A program made the position numbers and the translations under genes. From Chloroflexota bacterium (GTDB lineage Bacteria; Chloroflexota; Dehalococcoidia; UBA2979), in NCBI GenBank assembly GCA_002725365.1, contig PBOW01000075.1:1-5427 (forward strand): DNA of 5,427 nucleotides. The letters run 5' to 3'. Numbering within the stretch: position 1 is the stretch's first letter; each line of letters begins with the position of its first letter. The notes beneath the pieces are model-generated. The model ran no database searches and was not told the origin of the DNA. It saw only the letters and a list, made by a program, of their open reading frames with translations. Below, piece by piece: positions 1 through 5,427 of this stretch.

Positions 1-148
1 CACCACTTTCGATTGCAGCTAGTGTGCTGTTGATCCCCTCCACGTACGCTTTACCTAACTGGTCTCTTTTTTTTCGCAGTCTCAAACTGCGAGCCTCAAT
101 AATATGAGGATTCCGTGTGGATGTTATAAGTGCGTTAGAGGTTTTCAC
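1..148 (-). CDS. TrmH/SpoU-family RNA 2'-O-methyltransferase, N-terminal fragment (runs off left edge)
   Basis: Translating the minus strand from a GTG at 148-146 gives 49 open residues to the window edge, starting MKTSNALITSTRNPHIIEAR. The pattern ITSTRNP-x-I-x-EAR-x-LR-x-RKKRD, then a VEGIN block and a short A-x-ESG, is that of the N-terminal substrate-binding region of SpoU/TrmH-type RNA ribose methyltransferases (typically 'ITS.xNP.ik..rkLr.rk.R...g.flvEG...v.eal'). The catalytic knotted SPOUT domain would lie left of the window. GTG is the only usual start codon after the in-frame stop at about 172-170; a weak GGA lies 5 bases before it. The family methylates the 2'-hydroxyl of a tRNA or rRNA nucleotide using S-adenosylmethionine; which RNA cannot be told from this part. 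It is transcribed away from prfA. The assignment rests only on the N-terminus, so the family is fairly likely and the subfamily unknown. Confidence 0.72.
   Translation of the reverse strand, partial: MKTSNALITSTRNPHIIEARSLRLRKKRDQLGKAYVEGINSTLAAIESG
75..91. repeat. small inverted repeat beside an eight-base homopolymer
   Basis: CGCAGT, a five-base CTCAA loop, and ACTGCG form a perfect 6-bp stem next to a T8 run at 67-74 of the plus strand. In the methyltransferase mRNA the order is hairpin then A8, encoding R-K-K-R. On the plus strand the T-run precedes the stem, so neither strand gives a hairpin-plus-U-run terminator. Confidence 0.5.
122..130 (+). promoter_or_regulatory. candidate extended -10 element reading toward prfA
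   Basis: TGTTATAAG contains TATAAG, five of six matches to TATAAT, preceded by TG one base upstream, the extended -10 form that can work without a good -35. No recognisable -35 lies 16-18 bases upstream. It sits inside the 5' coding end of the divergent methyltransferase gene, so prfA would have a leader of about 125 bases. It is a pattern match only. Confidence 0.28.
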
Positions 149-261
149 GGTAATCCAATGTGATTCAGTTCATGGATCTTTAGTCTACTATCGTGGCCTC
201 TTTCGTCCAAAGTGGGTATTGAATGGATGCTCGGGGAGGAGTTGCTTGTTATGCTAGTTCA
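149..261. promoter_or_regulatory. divergent intergenic control region between the methyltransferase gene and prfA
   Basis: These 113 bases separate two outward-facing starts (148 minus, 262 plus) and must hold at least the minus-strand promoter or its leader. Toward prfA there is a TACTAT at 186-191 with a poor TTCAGT 16 bases upstream. A better extended -10 lies just outside this gap, inside the methyltransferase 5' end at 122-130. For the minus strand the best pair I found is TTGGAC, 17 bases, TAGACT, which is only a partial match to sigma-70 consensus. The right end holds a short leader ORF and its Shine-Dalgarno sequence. No operator palindrome or riboswitch-like fold was recognised. Confidence 0.45.
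233..240 (+). promoter_or_regulatory. strong Shine-Dalgarno sequence of the prfA leader
   Basis: GGGGAGGA is the best ribosome-binding match in the region. It lies 21 bases before the probable prfA ATG at 262, too far to serve it directly, but 10 bases before an out-of-frame ATG at 251. It also falls after the alternative in-frame ATG at 223, so it cannot serve that start either. Its position therefore argues for initiation at 251. Confidence 0.55.
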
Positions 262-265
262 ATGA
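251..265 (+). CDS. putative leader mini-ORF overlapping the prfA start
   Basis: ATG at 251 opens a four-codon frame (M-L-V-Q) ending in TGA at 263-265. That TGA overlaps the ATG at 262-264 as ATGA, the usual arrangement for translational coupling by re-initiation. A strong GGGGAGGA ends 10 bases before the ATG. The same frame also has an ATG at 227, giving a 12-codon version, but no good ribosome-binding site precedes it. The peptide itself is unlikely to have a function; its translation would deliver ribosomes to prfA. It could be a chance frame, and only the SD spacing and the overlap support it. Confidence 0.35.
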   Translation: MLVQ

Positions 266-1338
266 TTGAACGAATTACTGAACTAGTCCAGCACTATGAG
301 TCTCTGGAAAAAATGCTCACCGATCCGGAGATATTGGCAGACCATAATCGTATTCGCGAAATTTCCCAAGAACGCTCTAACCTCAGTGTAATAGTCAGTA
401 AATATCATCAACTCGAAGAAATAGAGAGCGCTCTCAATGATGCTCGTGGAATGCTAAGGGACGACGATGAAGAAGTTCAAGAATTCGCACGAGTTGAGAT
501 AGAAGATCTCGAACCGAAATATAGTCAGTTGGAGCACGAACTTAAGGTTTCACTTCTTCCGAAAGATCCAGCCGATGAGAAGGATGTAATCGTCGAAATT
601 CGAGCCGGTGCAGGGGGGGACGAAGCTGGACTATTTGCTCACGATCTTTATCGAATGTATCAGCGATATGCTGAACGCCAGCGCTGGCAAGTGGAAGTGA
701 TAAATACGTCGGCTAATGACGCAGGGGGATTTCGCGAGATCACCTTCGAACTCAATGGTAGTGGTGCATATAGCAGACTCAAATATGAGTCGGGTGTACA
801 TCGTGTACAGCGTGTTCCCGAAACTGAAACACAAGGTCGAATACATACATCAACGGCAACGGTGGCTGTTCTTGCTCAAGTTGATGACGTTGATATGGAG
901 ATCAACTGGGACGAAGTGAGAATTGACACGTACCGAGCTGGCGGAGCTGGCGGGCAACACGTTAATAAAACTTCTTCCGCAGTCCGTTTCACACACGAAC
1001 CAACAGGGATAGTAGTGACATGTCAAGATGAGCGGTCCCAGCTAAAGAATCGTGCTAAGGCAGAAACGGTCTTACGTGCACGCCTGTATGAAATTGAAAG
1101 AGATAAGATCGTCGCCGAACAAGCAGATGCGAGGCGCTCTCAGGTCGGATCAGGCGATCGCTCAGAAAAAATCCGGACGTATAATTATCCGCAGGACAGG
1201 ATCACGGATCACCGTATAAATCTATCTACCCACGGCTTGCCGAAGATTCTTGATGGTGAAATCGACGTATTGATAGATGCAGTTGCCTCTGAGGAAGAAG
1301 CTCGAGCACTGATGACCGCTGATTCTCCTGCGAAATAA
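262..1338 (+). CDS. prfA: peptide chain release factor 1 (RF1)
   Basis: RF1 recognises UAA and UAG in the ribosomal A site and triggers hydrolysis of peptidyl-tRNA in the cytoplasm. From the ATG at 262 the protein is 358 residues, close to the usual length of about 360. An N-terminal helical domain opens MIERITELVQHYESLEKM. The PCRF domain follows with IRAGAGGDEAGLFA near residue 113. The class-defining tripeptide is P-E-T at 186-188 (RVPETETQGRIHTS), the RF1-type PxT rather than the RF2 SPF. The peptidyl-hydrolysis motif GGQ is at 230-232 within RAGGAGGQHVNKT. The C-terminus keeps SGDRSEKIRTYNYPQ-R-TDHRI. An in-frame ATG at 223 would add 13 residues that do not look like RF1, so I prefer 262, although its own ribosome-binding site is poor and it may depend on the leader ORF. 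It ends in TAA. The usual partner prmC, which methylates the GGQ glutamine, does not follow. Confidence 0.97.
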   Translation: MIERITELVQHYESLEKMLTDPEILADHNRIREISQERSNLSVIVSKYHQLEEIESALNDARGMLRDDDEEVQEFARVEIEDLEPKYSQLEHELKVSLLPKDPADEKDVIVEIRAGAGGDEAGLFAHDLYRMYQRYAERQRWQVEVINTSANDAGGFREITFELNGSGAYSRLKYESGVHRVQRVPETETQGRIHTSTATVAVLAQVDDVDMEINWDEVRIDTYRAGGAGGQHVNKTSSAVRFTHEPTGIVVTCQDERSQLKNRAKAETVLRARLYEIERDKIVAEQADARRSQVGSGDRSEKIRTYNYPQDRITDHRINLSTHGLPKILDGEIDVLIDAVASEEEARALMTADSPAK

Positions 1339-1344
1339 AGTGAA

Positions 1345-2550
1345 CTAAAAATTCTGTTCGAAGGCAATCGTGATGCCGTCAGCTACTAAGTCTTGGAAAG
1401 CTTCAGGTGTGACATCTAAGTATTCTTGGAGCACGTCGGCAGTATGTTCACCGAGCAGTGGAGATCTTCCCGGTAGCAGTGCTCCTGACATGCGTAGCGG
1501 GTGCCTCATCAATTTTATCGTCCCGTTCACAGGGTGCTGAACCTCTGTAATGAAGTCTCGGGAAGTAAGGTGCGGGTCCGAGAATAGATCAAGAGTGTCA
1601 AAGACGTACGAAGCAGGCACTCCGCCTTCAGCAAGAATTTTCATTGCGTCTTGCTTGGAATGTTGAATAGCCCATTCTTGAATAATCTCTCGAAGCTCGG
1701 CTTCGTTCGCAACTCTTGCTTCAAGAGAATCAAATTTCGGATCAGCCAGCAATTCCGGTCTTTCGATTGCCGCAAATAATGCATCTTGCTGGACTAAGGT
1801 TACAGGGAAGATCATGACATAGTCGTTTGGGCCACCACCTCTGGTCCGATAGAGGCCGCCACCTGTGCGTCCTCTTTTGGTGCCATAGCGCTGAGCCGGG
1901 TGTTTCCCCCAATTATCGAGATCGAGGGTTTTCATGAAAATGGTTACCGCCTCTTGCATGGAGACTTCTATGGTCTGGCCTTGTCCGGTTTGTTGAGCTT
2001 CAATATAGGCTGCTAGAATTCCCAGTGCCATTTGAATGCCTGTGCCGCTATCCCCTATTGTCGGGGCAACTACTTGCGGAGGTCCATCAGGGTCACCTGT
2101 GACGGAATACGTACCAGCCGCTGCTTGAGCCACCCAATCATAAGCGTTGTAGTCTGCATATGGTCCAGAGAGTCCGAATCCTTTTATACGTCCGTAAATT
2201 AGCTTTGGGTTAACTTTTTGCATTACATCAGCTGTTATATTGAGATTTTCCATTACCCCAGGTCCATAATTCTCGACGAACACATCACAGTTCTTAGCTA
2301 GATCGAGTAGAATTTCACGCCCTCGGCTTTCTTTTAGATTCAGTACAACTGACTTCTTTCCACTGTTATAGTTCATGAAATATTGTGAGTCGCCGGGCAT
2401 ATTCACGCCGGCAGCACCCCGACCCGGATCTCCAGCGATTGATTCGATTTTGATAATTTCTGCGCCGAGCCATGCGAGGTACTGTGTGCAGGAAGTGCCT
2501 GCTTCGTACTGTGTCATGTCGAGAACGCGAATTCCTGCCAGGCTGCCCAT
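1345..2550 (-). CDS. CaiB/BaiF (class III) CoA-transferase family protein
   Basis: This family moves CoA between carboxylic acids through aspartyl-CoA and mixed-anhydride intermediates in the cytoplasm, working as interlocked dimers. The 401-residue protein starts MGSLAGIRVLDMTQYEAG, and its N-terminus (SCTQ-LAWLGAEIIKIE) is close to formyl-CoA transferase as I remember it. The catalytic aspartate is D167 in IGDSGTG, matching D169 of Oxalobacter Frc. Y137 in AYDWVAQ matches Frc Y139. VENYGPGVM lies at about 92-100, and SPLLGEHT near the C-terminus is typical. Frc Q17 is replaced by E16 here, and the glycine-rich loop is rearranged, so the oxalate/formate pair should not be assumed. The start at 2550 is chosen because GAAGGA lies 6 bases upstream; an ATG at 2568 (six residues longer) lacks such a site. 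It is probably the last gene of the minus-strand operon, 62 bases after the hydrolase. The acyl substrates are unknown. Confidence 0.93.
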   Translation of the reverse strand: MGSLAGIRVLDMTQYEAGTSCTQYLAWLGAEIIKIESIAGDPGRGAAGVNMPGDSQYFMNYNSGKKSVVLNLKESRGREILLDLAKNCDVFVENYGPGVMENLNITADVMQKVNPKLIYGRIKGFGLSGPYADYNAYDWVAQAAAGTYSVTGDPDGPPQVVAPTIGDSGTGIQMALGILAAYIEAQQTGQGQTIEVSMQEAVTIFMKTLDLDNWGKHPAQRYGTKRGRTGGGLYRTRGGGPNDYVMIFPVTLVQQDALFAAIERPELLADPKFDSLEARVANEAELREIIQEWAIQHSKQDAMKILAEGGVPASYVFDTLDLFSDPHLTSRDFITEVQHPVNGTIKLMRHPLRMSGALLPGRSPLLGEHTADVLQEYLDVTPEAFQDLVADGITIAFEQNF

Positions 2551-2556
2551 GCTGTT

Positions 2557-2562
2557 TCCTTC
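2557..2562 (-). promoter_or_regulatory. Shine-Dalgarno sequence deciding the CoA-transferase start
   Basis: Read on the minus strand this is GAAGGA, 6 bases before the ATG at 2550-2548. It falls inside the six-codon extension from the upstream ATG at 2568, which has no purine-rich site before it. This favours the 401-residue form beginning MGSLAGIRVLD. Confidence 0.6.
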
Positions 2563-2612
2563 GTTCATGTCTTGATTGCTATCGGATTCTACCAGAAGGA
2601 GGCTCGATTATT

Positions 2613-3908
2613 CTATTTTTCTTGGGCACTGAACGTGTTGTCTGAATCGGGGAGGATACCCATTTCTCGCGCGGTGGAGTTAAAGATACCTACTGTCATA
2701 GTTGAAGTTTCGACTTTTGCCCGTTCGCTATATAGCATTCCTCGACGTAACATTGTCTCTTTATCTGTCGGATCTGAGTTGAAGGCGATATCTGCTAACT
2801 TGCAGGCTAACCGCCATTCTTCTTGCGCTGCTAATTCCACGGCTCTTTCCATTAAGGCCTCTTTCCCGTTGGGGATTAATCGCACTAATTCCACCGCCAT
2901 ATTTGCCTCGCTGGGTGGTTTTAGATTTGCAGGCTGGCCGTCGTACCAGCCTCCATATAGTCGCCATATATTTCGTATTATGAATTCGGGCTCGTCGTAA
3001 ACAGGTTGAAGGAAGTGTTTTTGTAAGAGTGTTTCAGGCACGGTTACTTCAGATAATATGGTGTCCAAAGGGACACCAGAATTCATGAGTTGGATCGTCT
3101 GATCTTCCAATGTCTGGAGATATTCAGCTGTACTGACCAACGCGTCACGGACCCGTTCCTTTCCAATTATTGGCGGTCCGTGTCCAGGAAGGATAATTCG
3201 TGCATTCAGCTCGTTCATATGCAGCAGGCTGTTAGCCCAATCACCGCTATACCGCTGCACTTTTTGTGGATTGCCAGCGTTAGGGGCTGTCCAGACAAAT
3301 AGATCACCAGTACAGATTGTTTCAAGGTCCGGAATATGTAACCACAGGGCATCGTCAGTTTCTCCGCGGGCGGGATTAATCTGTACCGTTACTGATCCGA
3401 CATCGAGTTCGGTGGGGTCACTGATCTCTCTAGTAGGTCGAACATAGTCTTTCTTCCATGATCCGACACTAGCACCGCCTCGGAATTGCCTGCTGTTGAT
3501 TACTTCATTAAATCCTGCGGTTTTAGCATATCGGTTAAAGCGTTGATTAATCGCAGGATGCGCAAGAATTTCAGGGCTATTCCACCCGTTTTCATTAGCT
3601 TCGTTGATATAGCGCTCGGCACCGAAGCAGTGATCGTGATGACCATGCGTGAAAACCACTGCCTTGACAGGTAGATTTGGGAAAATCCCCCTAATCTGAT
3701 CAAATTTGCGTTCCGCATTGTTGGTCGCTCCTGGATCCACCACGAGTAACTCTGTGCCACCATGAATCAGACTGAGATTGGCAAATGAGGATGCAAACCA
3801 TACCCCGTTGCTAACTTCTTCGAATGTATTCAGTGCTCTCCAAGGATGTCTGTCTGAAGTTGGGCCCTCAGTCCACATTTGATCTGCATATTCAACTAGA
3901 GTGGGCAT
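2613..3908 (-). CDS. metallo-beta-lactamase-fold hydrolase with alkyl-sulfatase-type dimerisation domain
   Basis: The 431-residue protein has the MBL metal-binding motif THGHHDH (H88, H90, D92, H93) after the strand VKAVVF. Later candidate ligands are H117 (LAHP), E183 (RGETDD), D202 (CTGDLF) and H243 (LPGHGPP). The 19-residue E183-D202 spacing equals that of the two glutamate ligands I recall for the alkyl sulfatase SdsA1 (E280, E299). From about 295 on, RLYGGWYDG, then PNGKEALMERAVELAAQEEWRLACKLADIA and RRGMLYSERA look like the alkyl sulfatase dimerisation domain. The SCP2-like C-terminal domain of full-length alkyl sulfatases (about 650 residues) is absent, and so is their HNLYTLRGA substrate motif. 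No signal peptide is visible, so it is probably cytoplasmic. It likely hydrolyses a sulfate ester, other ester or similar bond; the substrate is not readable. AAGGAAG 9 bases before the ATG supports the start. It lies 22 bases after the solute-binding protein gene. Confidence 0.88.
   Translation of the reverse strand: MPTLVEYADQMWTEGPTSDRHPWRALNTFEEVSNGVWFASSFANLSLIHGGTELLVVDPGATNNAERKFDQIRGIFPNLPVKAVVFTHGHHDHCFGAERYINEANENGWNSPEILAHPAINQRFNRYAKTAGFNEVINSRQFRGGASVGSWKKDYVRPTREISDPTELDVGSVTVQINPARGETDDALWLHIPDLETICTGDLFVWTAPNAGNPQKVQRYSGDWANSLLHMNELNARIILPGHGPPIIGKERVRDALVSTAEYLQTLEDQTIQLMNSGVPLDTILSEVTVPETLLQKHFLQPVYDEPEFIIRNIWRLYGGWYDGQPANLKPPSEANMAVELVRLIPNGKEALMERAVELAAQEEWRLACKLADIAFNSDPTDKETMLRRGMLYSERAKVETSTMTVGIFNSTAREMGILPDSDNTFSAQEK
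3060..3077. repeat. perfect inverted repeat inside the hydrolase gene
   Basis: GGTGTCC, a four-base AAAG loop, and GGACACC form a perfect 7-bp stem; the flanking T at 3059 and A at 3078 extend it to 8 bp. In the hydrolase mRNA it covers codons for G-V-P-L-D-T. No T-run follows, so it is not an intrinsic terminator. It may be incidental to coding. Confidence 0.6.
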
Positions 3909-3930
3909 AGTTCAAATCTTCCTTCCCTTT

Positions 3931-5427
3931 TCATGTGTTTCGATCAACACGCCAGAAGCGCGACAGAACGGAGTCGTTGTAGTTATAGGCATCATGATAG
4001 TAGTTGGTCAAATTTGATGGCGTCTGGAGAACTTGATCCTCAGACGCTAACGGTATTAGCGCTGGCCCGAGATCAAGTAAGCGCCGTTGAGCTTCTAAAT
4101 GGAAGTATGTTCTCTCCCAAGGCAGAACAGTTGCGTTCGCTTTTTCGAGGATCGAGTTGACCTCAGGCGACGAAAATGCCCAATAATTTGCAAATCGGGT
4201 ATCTCTCTCGTTATGAGCAAATATTTTCAGAGCTTGGTTTGCGTTCTGGAACCCGTCGAGATGCAAGAGTGCCATTTCACACTCGCTAGTATCAAGATCG
4301 TCTTGGAAGAGTTCCGGCGATGTAGGTTCAAGTTCTACATTGAAGCCAGAGGCTTGGAGCTGGTCTCGAATCAACAGAGCTATCGATGTATCTGGCATCA
4401 TATTTTGGTGTAACAATCGCAGCCGTTGCCCCTGATAATTAGCTCCGAGAGCTAATCTCTTGGCGTCGACGGAGTCAAATACAAAGTTTTTATTTGTCTC
4501 AATTTCTTCTCGTGGAAGAATGTCGGCTCGATACGGTCCGGCAATTAGTGTCGGCTTTCGTCCACTTATTTGCTTACTTATTTCGTTGGAATTAATTGCT
4601 TTTGCAATTGCGATGCGTATTCTTTGATCATTCATCAGTTTTGTAGGAGCGGATATGTCGTCTGACCGACCAGTATGAATTCTTAATCCGAGGTACCACT
4701 GGCCAGTTCCAATGCGGTGTTGTAGCGAGCCAGAGATAGAGTGGAATGCTGTTTTGTCATTAGTGCCCGTCAATATCTCAGGTATAACCGGCCCATCAGC
4801 CATGGCCTCCTTGGAAGCCTCTTCTTTGAAGTGAATCTCTGCTATGCTGGCCCGTTTAGATCGCGCATACTCCTGATTTCTTCTGAGGTATCGAGTCCCA
4901 TCTGACTTGGACACAGGAATGAAGGGGCCGGAACCGACCAGGTCACTGATACCGGGATAAGACTGCAGCCCCCTAATTTCACCCTCTATGGAGGCTAATT
5001 CGTCAAAAAAAGTTGCGTATACTCCGTCTAATTTTATTACGACGTGTTCCCTCAGACTGTCAGTATGGACAAATCCGTTCATCTCCGTTACAACCTGGCT
5101 CCATAAGAATGTGTCGGCTTGTCTGGCTCTCTCCGCATTATCGAGTATTGTCTGTGCGGTGATGCTAATAGCGTCGGCATTGTCGATTGAGTGGAATGAC
5201 CGTCCAGGTGTAAGTTCAAAATTGAAAGTCAACGGATCGATCCATTCCACGCGCTCGGCTAATCCCGGGGTGAGGTTCGAATTTCTGGGGTCGATGTGGA
5301 GTAGCTTTTCGAAAACCAAGGAATGCTCATAAGTTGATAATTTAGATGTGAAGTCCCCCTCCCTGAAATCAACCATTTGTAACGAATCTTCACTCGGTAG
5401 GTAGGATGATAGATTTGGTTTTCGTAA
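3931..5427 (-). CDS. family 5 extracellular solute-binding protein of a peptide/nickel-type ABC transporter (5' end off right edge)
   Basis: Proteins of this family (SBP_bac_5, DppA/OppA-like) bind peptides, metal chelates, opines or other organic solutes outside the membrane and pass them to an ABC permease. The frame stays open through the right edge: 17 codons precede the first visible ATG at 5376, so that ATG is probably internal and the true start, with signal peptide or lipobox, is outside. Of the 498 visible residues, family hallmarks are SLVFEKLLHID followed by L-x-PGLAE-x-VEWIDPLTF-F-L-PG-x-FH (about 36-79), SDLVGSGPFIPV (about 161-172, the usual 'GTGPY' block), NDQRIRIAIAKAIN-x-x-EI (about 266-283), LLIRDQLQASGFNVELEP (about 351-368) and a C-terminal Y-H-EAQRRLLDLGPALIPL. 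It ends in TGA, 22 bases before the hydrolase start. No permease or ATPase gene lies downstream in the window; they may lie upstream or elsewhere. The ligand is unknown. Confidence 0.88.
   Translation of the reverse strand, partial: LRKPNLSSYLPSEDSLQMVDFREGDFTSKLSTYEHSLVFEKLLHIDPRNSNLTPGLAERVEWIDPLTFNFELTPGRSFHSIDNADAISITAQTILDNAERARQADTFLWSQVVTEMNGFVHTDSLREHVVIKLDGVYATFFDELASIEGEIRGLQSYPGISDLVGSGPFIPVSKSDGTRYLRRNQEYARSKRASIAEIHFKEEASKEAMADGPVIPEILTGTNDKTAFHSISGSLQHRIGTGQWYLGLRIHTGRSDDISAPTKLMNDQRIRIAIAKAINSNEISKQISGRKPTLIAGPYRADILPREEIETNKNFVFDSVDAKRLALGANYQGQRLRLLHQNMMPDTSIALLIRDQLQASGFNVELEPTSPELFQDDLDTSECEMALLHLDGFQNANQALKIFAHNERDTRFANYWAFSSPEVNSILEKANATVLPWERTYFHLEAQRRLLDLGPALIPLASEDQVLQTPSNLTNYYHDAYNYNDSVLSRFWRVDRNT

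Noticed and set aside
67..91. T8 run plus hairpin as a possible intrinsic terminator
   Set aside because: On the plus strand the T-run comes before the stem, and on the minus strand the stem is followed by A8, not T8. It is also at the beginning, not the end, of a gene.
223..261. A 13-residue N-terminal extension of RF1 from ATG 223
   Set aside because: The added residues (MDARGGVACYASS) do not match RF1 N-termini, the strong SD lies inside rather than before this extension, and starting at 262 gives the family's usual length.
2551..2568. Six-residue extension of the CoA-transferase from ATG 2568
   Set aside because: No purine-rich ribosome-binding site precedes 2568, whereas GAAGGA is correctly spaced for 2550, and family members usually begin a few residues before G-x-R/K-V-L-D.
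2572..3000. A 142-codon open frame on the plus strand
   Set aside because: It lies antisense to the C-terminal half of the MBL-fold hydrolase and the gap after it, its translation has no recognisable domain, and no good ribosome-binding site precedes it. The opposite strand is a clear protein family member.
4322..4338. tRNA T-arm lookalike (GTAGG, TTCAAGT loop, TCTAC) on the plus strand
   Set aside because: No matching acceptor 5' strand, anticodon arm or D-arm could be placed in the 70 bases upstream, and the site lies in coding sequence of the solute-binding protein.
4099..4413. A 104-codon plus-strand frame within the solute-binding protein gene
   Set aside because: It is antisense to conserved C-terminal solute-binding protein sequence and its translation resembles no known protein; I take it as a shadow frame.

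Overview
The window looks like a piece of bacterial chromosome with moderate G+C. It holds one housekeeping locus on the left and a three-gene minus-strand cluster on the right. The gene content (a CaiB/BaiF class III CoA-transferase, a metallo-beta-lactamase-fold hydrolase with an alkyl-sulfatase-type dimerisation domain, and a family 5 solute-binding protein) resembles what is common in heterotrophic, often marine, Chloroflexota such as the SAR202 group. That placement is an inference from gene style only; no rRNA or other phylogenetic marker was compared.

Left part (1-1338). The first 148 bases carry the 5' end of a minus-strand gene whose 49 visible residues match the N-terminal substrate-binding region of TrmH/SpoU-type RNA 2'-O-methyltransferases. 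It is divergent from prfA, which encodes peptide chain release factor 1 (best start 262, end 1338). The 113 bases between the two starts must hold control signals for both genes. They also hold a short leader reading frame with a strong Shine-Dalgarno sequence, whose TGA stop overlaps the prfA ATG.

Right part (1345-5427). Three genes read leftward and are closely spaced, in transcription order: a peptide/nickel-type ABC transporter solute-binding protein (its 5' end runs off the right edge), an MBL-fold hydrolase, and a CaiB-type CoA-transferase. The gaps are 22 and 62 bases, and no terminator is visible in them, so they are probably one operon. An attractive but unproven reading is a catabolic set in which a small organic compound is bound outside the cell, hydrolysed, and then activated or exchanged as a CoA thioester. 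The CoA-transferase ends only 6 bases from the prfA stop codon, so the two transcription units converge with almost no spacer.

I found no mobile element, CRISPR array, rRNA, or convincing tRNA. No clearly new system is visible. The most unusual items are the leader ORF/prfA overlap and the hydrolase, which is shorter than classical alkyl sulfatases.
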